Notes under the pieces: model-generated | Database searches by the model: none | The model's input: the letters and a program-made list of their open reading frames with translations, nothing else | What the model was told of the DNA's origin: nothing | Source of the DNA: an uncultured archaeon | GTDB lineage: Archaea; Halobacteriota; Methanosarcinia; Methanosarcinales; Methanoperedenaceae | NCBI GenBank assembly: GCA_902386085.1 | Contig: CABMIA010000207.1 | Location: 1-8,790, forward strand | DNA: 8,790 bases | Direction of reading: 5' to 3' | Part shown: positions 6,517-8,790 of the stretch, piece after piece | How positions within the stretch are numbered: position 1 is the first letter of the stretch | Layout: the number at the start of each line of letters is the position of its first letter | Position numbers and translations under genes: made by a program

Positions 6517-6561
6517 GACCTCCCACTAATCAAAATAATATTGGAATTGGCGGTATATTAA
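6517..6561 (-). promoter_or_regulatory. Peroxiredoxin promoter and ribosome-binding site
   Basis: On the minus strand, TTAATATAC (6553-6561) is a TATA-like box that would start transcription near 6531. GGGAGGTC (6517-6524) is a strong Shine-Dalgarno motif 6 nt ahead of the ATG at 6510. No ATTCGT palindrome is present here. Confidence 0.5.
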
Positions 6562-6586
6562 TGTTTGGAGATACGAGATGCGACAG

Positions 6587-6595
6587 ATATTTATA
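6587..6595 (+). promoter_or_regulatory. TATA box for the small membrane protein gene
   Basis: ATATTTATA lies 32-40 bp ahead of the ATG at 6627, predicting a leader of about 10 nt. The Shine-Dalgarno match in that leader is poor. Confidence 0.45.
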
Positions 6596-6626
6596 GTGAT
6601 TTTTCCATCTACATATCGGTGTTCGG

Positions 6627-6986
6627 ATGAGACTTACTAAAAATAACCTTTTACTCATATGGATTGTGCCTATAATCCTCGGCCTGGTAATAATATACAA
6701 CTTCTGGATCGCAGTCACGAAATTATATCCGCTTGGCATGACGACCTACCTGATTTTCAACCAGCTTGTAATCATCGGAGCAGCTTTGTTCTTGGGTATT
6801 TCAGTCTACTGGAGCATCCTTGTTTATTACGTCTATTTGCTGCAGGAAAATGAAGTTCTTGTTCAGGATAACTTCTCCCAGCTTGCAACCAGTGGCACAA
6901 AGCATCTTGAAAATGCCAAAACGTTGATCAATAAGGTGCTTGTAGATATCAAAGCAAGTGAAGATAAGTTAAAAACCCGGCAGTAA
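6627..6986 (+). CDS. Small two-helix membrane protein, function unknown
   Basis: A 119-residue protein not recognised from any family. Two strong hydrophobic helices are visible at about residues 8-30 and 45-72, joined by a short loop (TKLYPLGMTTYLIFN), followed by a hydrophilic, probably helical tail (73-119; LENAKTLINKVLVDIKASEDKLK) that could form a coiled coil. The short basic N-terminus (MRLTKNN) and basic end suggest both termini are cytoplasmic. There is no cysteine or obvious catalytic motif. It is transcribed toward the iron operon but is separated from it by 191 bp with hairpins, a T-tract and a new promoter, so it is probably an independent unit. Base composition and good reading-frame length support a real gene. 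Confidence 0.7.
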   Translation: MRLTKNNLLLIWIVPIILGLVIIYNFWIAVTKLYPLGMTTYLIFNQLVIIGAALFLGISVYWSILVYYVYLLQENEVLVQDNFSQLATSGTKHLENAKTLINKVLVDIKASEDKLKTRQ

Positions 6987-7004
6987 TTAGCAAAATTTGT
7001 GCTT

Positions 7005-7019
7005 TGTGCTTGAAGCACA
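7005..7019 (+). repeat. Stem-loop 1 after the small membrane protein gene
   Basis: TGTGCTT (7005-7011) and AAGCACA (7013-7019) are perfect inverted arms around one base; as RNA, TGTGC/GCACA would pair with a 5-nt loop. It lies 19 bp after the stop codon. Confidence 0.5.
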
Positions 7020-7024
7020 TCGTC

Positions 7025-7039
7025 GGCAATTTTATTGCC
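7025..7039 (+). repeat. Stem-loop 2
   Basis: GGCAAT (7025-7030) and ATTGCC (7034-7039) form a perfect 6-bp stem with a TTT loop. Confidence 0.5.
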
Positions 7040-7077
7040 AGACTTGACAGGAAGGTCAAGCCTGATTTTATTTTTTA
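7039..7077 (+). terminator. Stem-loop 3 with T-tract (probable terminator)
   Basis: CTTGAC (7043-7048) pairs with GTCAAG (7055-7060) across a 6-nt loop; an outer CAG/CTG pair (7039-7041, 7062-7064) extends the stem past one A-C mismatch. ATTTTATTTTTTA follows. Archaeal RNA polymerase can stop at such T-tracts alone; the hairpin may add stability. It probably ends the small membrane protein transcript ahead of the iron operon promoter. Confidence 0.55.
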
Positions 7078-7091
7078 TATCCCTGACTTTT

Positions 7092-7110
7092 CTTTCAGGT
7101 TACCCGAAAG
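7092..7110. promoter_or_regulatory. Near-palindrome directly upstream of the iron operon TATA box
   Basis: CTTTC (7092-7096) and GAAAG (7106-7110) flank AGGTTACCC; apart from one mismatched pair the 19 bp is symmetrical. It abuts the TATA box at 7111, the place where an archaeal activator or repressor could act. It is unlike the DtxR-type sites. Confidence 0.35.
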
Positions 7111-7118
7111 TTATATAG
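7111..7118 (+). promoter_or_regulatory. TATA box of the iron operon
   Basis: TTATATAG; the expected transcription start is near 7138-7142, inside the DtxR-type palindrome, giving a leader of about 38 nt that includes GGAG at 7170-7173 before the ATG at 7178. Confidence 0.6.
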
Positions 7119-7128
7119 GCATGCAAAA

Positions 7129-7167
7129 CCTAACAATTAGGTATACCTAATAAAATACCTAATAAAA
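7129..7167. promoter_or_regulatory. DtxR/IdeR-type iron operator array
   Basis: A perfect 14-bp palindrome TTAGGTATACCTAA lies at 7137-7150. An extra CCTAA half-site precedes it at 7129-7133 (making CCTAA-N3-TTAGG), and another CCTAA follows at 7158-7162. The right part is also an exact tandem 12-bp repeat, TACCTAATAAAA, at 7144-7155 and 7156-7167. The half-sites match the TTAGG/CCTAA wording of known DtxR/IdeR iron boxes. The array covers the predicted transcription start, so iron-loaded repressor would block the operon; the likely repressor is encoded by the second gene (8034-8684). Confidence 0.8.
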
Positions 7168-7177
7168 ACGGAGAAAT

Positions 7178-8044
7178 ATGCTGGCAAGCTTTTTAATAAC
7201 CTTCAGGGAAGCACTTGAAGCAGCCCTGATAATAGGAATAATCGCGGCCTATCTGGCGAAGCTTGGAAGAAAAGACCTCTATCGCTATCTGGGTGCGGGG
7301 ATAATCGGTGCAATAGTCGCAAGCAGTGGTGTTGCAATTGCATTCAAACTCATCTATGGTGAGCTTGGAGGCATGGCAGAATCGTTATTTGATGGCATAG
7401 CTGCACTTACAGCCGCCATCGTCCTGACTTATATGATATTCTGGATGGCACACAATTCAAAAAAGATAAAAGGAGAGCTCCAGGAAAAAATAGATATTTC
7501 GATATCAAAAGGCCATATGCTGGGCATAGCAGCCATGTCCTTTATCGCGGTTTTCAGGGAAGGCGTAGAAACAGTCCTGTTCCTCGGAACACTTGCGATC
7601 AACTCCCCAATTGACACCATTATCGGTTTCATAGCCGGGCTTGGGGTTGTGATCATCCTGTCGTTCATTATGTTCAGGGGAATGTACCGGCTTGATTTGA
7701 GTAAATTCTTCAAATATACAAGTATCCTTCTGATACTGTTCTCGGCGGGCCTGGTAGCTACAGCCGTGGATGAATTCAACGATGCGGGCATTATTCCTCC
7801 CGTTGTGGCACACGTATGGGACTTGAACCCGCCCCAGAATCCTGATGGCACATATCCGCTTCTTCATGAAAATGGTCTTATTGGAAGCAGCCTGAAATCC
7901 CTTATCGGCTATCACGCAGATCCCTCCCTGACCCTGGTACTGGCATATGTTGGCTACTGGCTCATCATAGGATTGTTCGTTCACAGGACATATAAGGCCC
8001 CGGAAAAGATGAAATCACAGGAGGTGAGTGCAGATGGAAGCTGA
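7178..8044 (+). CDS. FTR1-family iron permease
   Basis: An integral membrane iron transporter of the FTR1/EfeU family, 288 residues, about seven helices. The two family signature REXXE motifs are present in helices: R10-E14 in FREALEAALIIGI and R127-E131 in AVFREGVETVLFLG, where the Glu residues are iron ligands in characterised members. Further helices lie near 35-59, 70-92, 113-140, 147-166, 178-198 and 250-268, with a loop rich in Pro/His at about 206-247 (IPPVVAHVWDLNPPQNPDG). In fungi FTR1 works with a ferroxidase and in bacteria EfeU with EfeO/EfeB; no such partner is visible here, so whether Fe2+ or Fe3+ is carried is open. A GGAG site lies 4-5 nt before the ATG. It overlaps the next gene by 11 bp and is under the DtxR-type operator. 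Confidence 0.93.
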   Translation: MLASFLITFREALEAALIIGIIAAYLAKLGRKDLYRYLGAGIIGAIVASSGVAIAFKLIYGELGGMAESLFDGIAALTAAIVLTYMIFWMAHNSKKIKGELQEKIDISISKGHMLGIAAMSFIAVFREGVETVLFLGTLAINSPIDTIIGFIAGLGVVIILSFIMFRGMYRLDLSKFFKYTSILLILFSAGLVATAVDEFNDAGIIPPVVAHVWDLNPPQNPDGTYPLLHENGLIGSSLKSLIGYHADPSLTLVLAYVGYWLIIGLFVHRTYKAPEKMKSQEVSADGS

Positions 8045-8684
8045 TACACCGAGGATCGAAGAATATCTTGAATCGATATATAAACTCCAGCAGGAGCAGC
8101 ACCCTGTAAGCACATCCCGCCTTGCAGAGCATCTGAAACTTTCTCCGCCATCAGTCTCGGAGATGGTAAAAAAACTCGCAAGTAAAGAGCTTGTCAGCCA
8201 TACCGAGAAAGGCGTATGCCTGACAGAAGAAGGAAAATCGATCGCAAAAAAGGTTATTCGGAGGCACAGGCTTTCAGAGCGCCTGCTAACCGATATCCTG
8301 GGCTTTAAATGGGACGAGGTGCATGACGAGGCGTGCAGGCTTGAGCATGCGATAAGCCCTGAGATGGAAGACCGGATCGCAGAGAGCCTGGGGAATCCGA
8401 AGACATGCCCGCACGGCCATCCGATCCCTGACAAGGACGGAATATTGATAAAAGAAAAGGTGAAGCCCTTATCGGAATTAAAAGCCTCTGACAAAGGGAT
8501 CATCGTCAGCGTATTTGAAGAAGACCCGAAAATGCTCCAGTACCTTGCCTCGCTCGGATTGATCCCCGATGTTTGCGTCAGGGTGGAAGAGGTTGCGCCC
8601 TTCGGAGGACCGTTGATCGTATGTGTCTCAGGTTCGCGTTATGCTCTCGGAAGGGAAGTTGCTTCAATGATCAAGGTAAAATAG
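8034..8684 (+). CDS. DtxR/IdeR-type iron-dependent repressor with C-terminal FeoA-like domain
   Basis: A cytoplasmic metal-dependent repressor of 216 residues. A winged helix (about 5-65; PVSTSRLAEHLKLSPPSVSEMVKKL) is followed by a dimer/metal domain very close to classical DtxR (RRHRLSERLLTDILG, VHDEACRLEH) and a C-terminal SH3/FeoA-like domain (about 148-216). By alignment with DtxR, ancillary-site ligands map to H78, E82 and H97, and primary-site ligands to C101, E104 and H105; the Cys favours iron over manganese. The position of DtxR Met10 is E10. The ATG at 8034 is chosen over a GTG at 8028 because GGAGGTG ends 7 nt before it but only 1 nt before the GTG. It overlaps the permease gene by 11 bp (translational coupling) and ends one base before feoB. 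It very probably binds the TTAGG/CCTAA array at 7129-7167, making the operon autoregulated. Confidence 0.93.
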   Translation: MEADTPRIEEYLESIYKLQQEQHPVSTSRLAEHLKLSPPSVSEMVKKLASKELVSHTEKGVCLTEEGKSIAKKVIRRHRLSERLLTDILGFKWDEVHDEACRLEHAISPEMEDRIAESLGNPKTCPHGHPIPDKDGILIKEKVKPLSELKASDKGIIVSVFEEDPKMLQYLASLGLIPDVCVRVEEVAPFGGPLIVCVSGSRYALGREVASMIKVK

Positions 8685-8685
8685 A

Positions 8686-8790
8686 ATGCCGCTTTCATGC
8701 CATAGCGCCCTCAAGGAAATAAAGGGCAGCACTGATTTTACGTTCGCGCTTGCCGGGAATCCGAATGTGGGAAAGTCCAGCATATTCAAC
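8686..8790 (+). CDS. feoB: Ferrous iron transporter FeoB (first 35 residues, cut by window edge)
   Basis: The frame starts one base after the repressor stop and runs off the window. The visible part begins MPLSCHSALKEI and reaches the P-loop G1 motif GNPNVGKSS (residues 25-33), followed by IFN, as in the N-terminal G-domain of FeoB. FeoB is the membrane Fe2+ transporter with a GTPase domain; the membrane part lies outside. Position after an iron repressor that carries a FeoA-like domain supports FeoB over other small GTPases. No separate Shine-Dalgarno site is obvious (the upstream TCAAGGTAAAATAG offers AAGGT), so coupling to the upstream gene is likely. Confidence 0.85.
   Translation, partial: MPLSCHSALKEIKGSTDFTFALAGNPNVGKSSIFN

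Noticed and set aside
7429..7984. Long minus-strand open frames of 140 and 159 codons within the FTR1 gene
   Set aside because: They lie opposite a clear FTR1 permease with both REXXE motifs and show no family features.
8028..8033. GTG start for the iron repressor at 8028
   Set aside because: The Shine-Dalgarno GGAGGTG would be only one base away; the ATG at 8034 has normal spacing.
8015..8503. 162-codon minus-strand frame opposite the DtxR-type gene
   Set aside because: Antisense shadow: serine-rich, no recognisable domain, and the plus-strand product is unmistakable.

Overview
The window looks archaeal and is most like an anaerobic methane-cycling euryarchaeote of the Methanosarcinales/Ca. 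Methanoperedens kind (inference). The reasons are A/T-rich TATA-type boxes about 25-30 bp ahead of the likely transcription starts, short leaders, a DUF2124-like protein (a family known from methanogens), and small anaerobe-type redox proteins next to an iron-uptake operon. No rRNA, tRNA, insertion sequence or convincing CRISPR array was found.

Layout. (1) 1-3009, minus: the first 1003 residues of a large membrane histidine kinase with an eight-helix sensor, five PAS domains and the start of the HisKA domain; its 3' end lies outside the window. (2) 3010-3453: a 444-bp divergent intergenic region holding the carbamate kinase promoter and a possible gene remnant. (3) 3454-4377, plus: carbamate kinase. 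(4) 4392-6510, minus: four separately spaced genes, namely a DUF1858 redox-disulfide protein, a PCP_red-CGGC fusion, a DUF2124-like protein and a single-cysteine peroxiredoxin. The first two share an almost identical palindrome, ATTCGT-N6-ACGAAY, at their promoters, which suggests one unknown regulator. Between the DUF2124 gene and the peroxiredoxin gene lies an exact 37-bp direct repeat separated by 40 bp. (5) 6627-6986, plus: a small two-helix membrane protein of unknown function, followed by three stem-loops and a T-tract. (6) 7178-8790, plus: a tight iron operon of FTR1-type permease, DtxR/IdeR-type repressor with a C-terminal FeoA-like domain, and the start of FeoB.

How the genes fit together. 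The iron operon looks self-regulated: a perfect TTAGGTATACCTAA palindrome plus extra half-sites lies over the predicted transcription start of the first gene, and the second gene encodes a DtxR protein with the Cys/Glu/His ligand set of iron-sensing members. The minus-strand block looks like a thiol/redox group, with two of its genes probably co-regulated. The clearest possibly undescribed elements are the shared ATTCGT palindrome, the PCP_red-CGGC fusion, and the 37-bp repeat pair.
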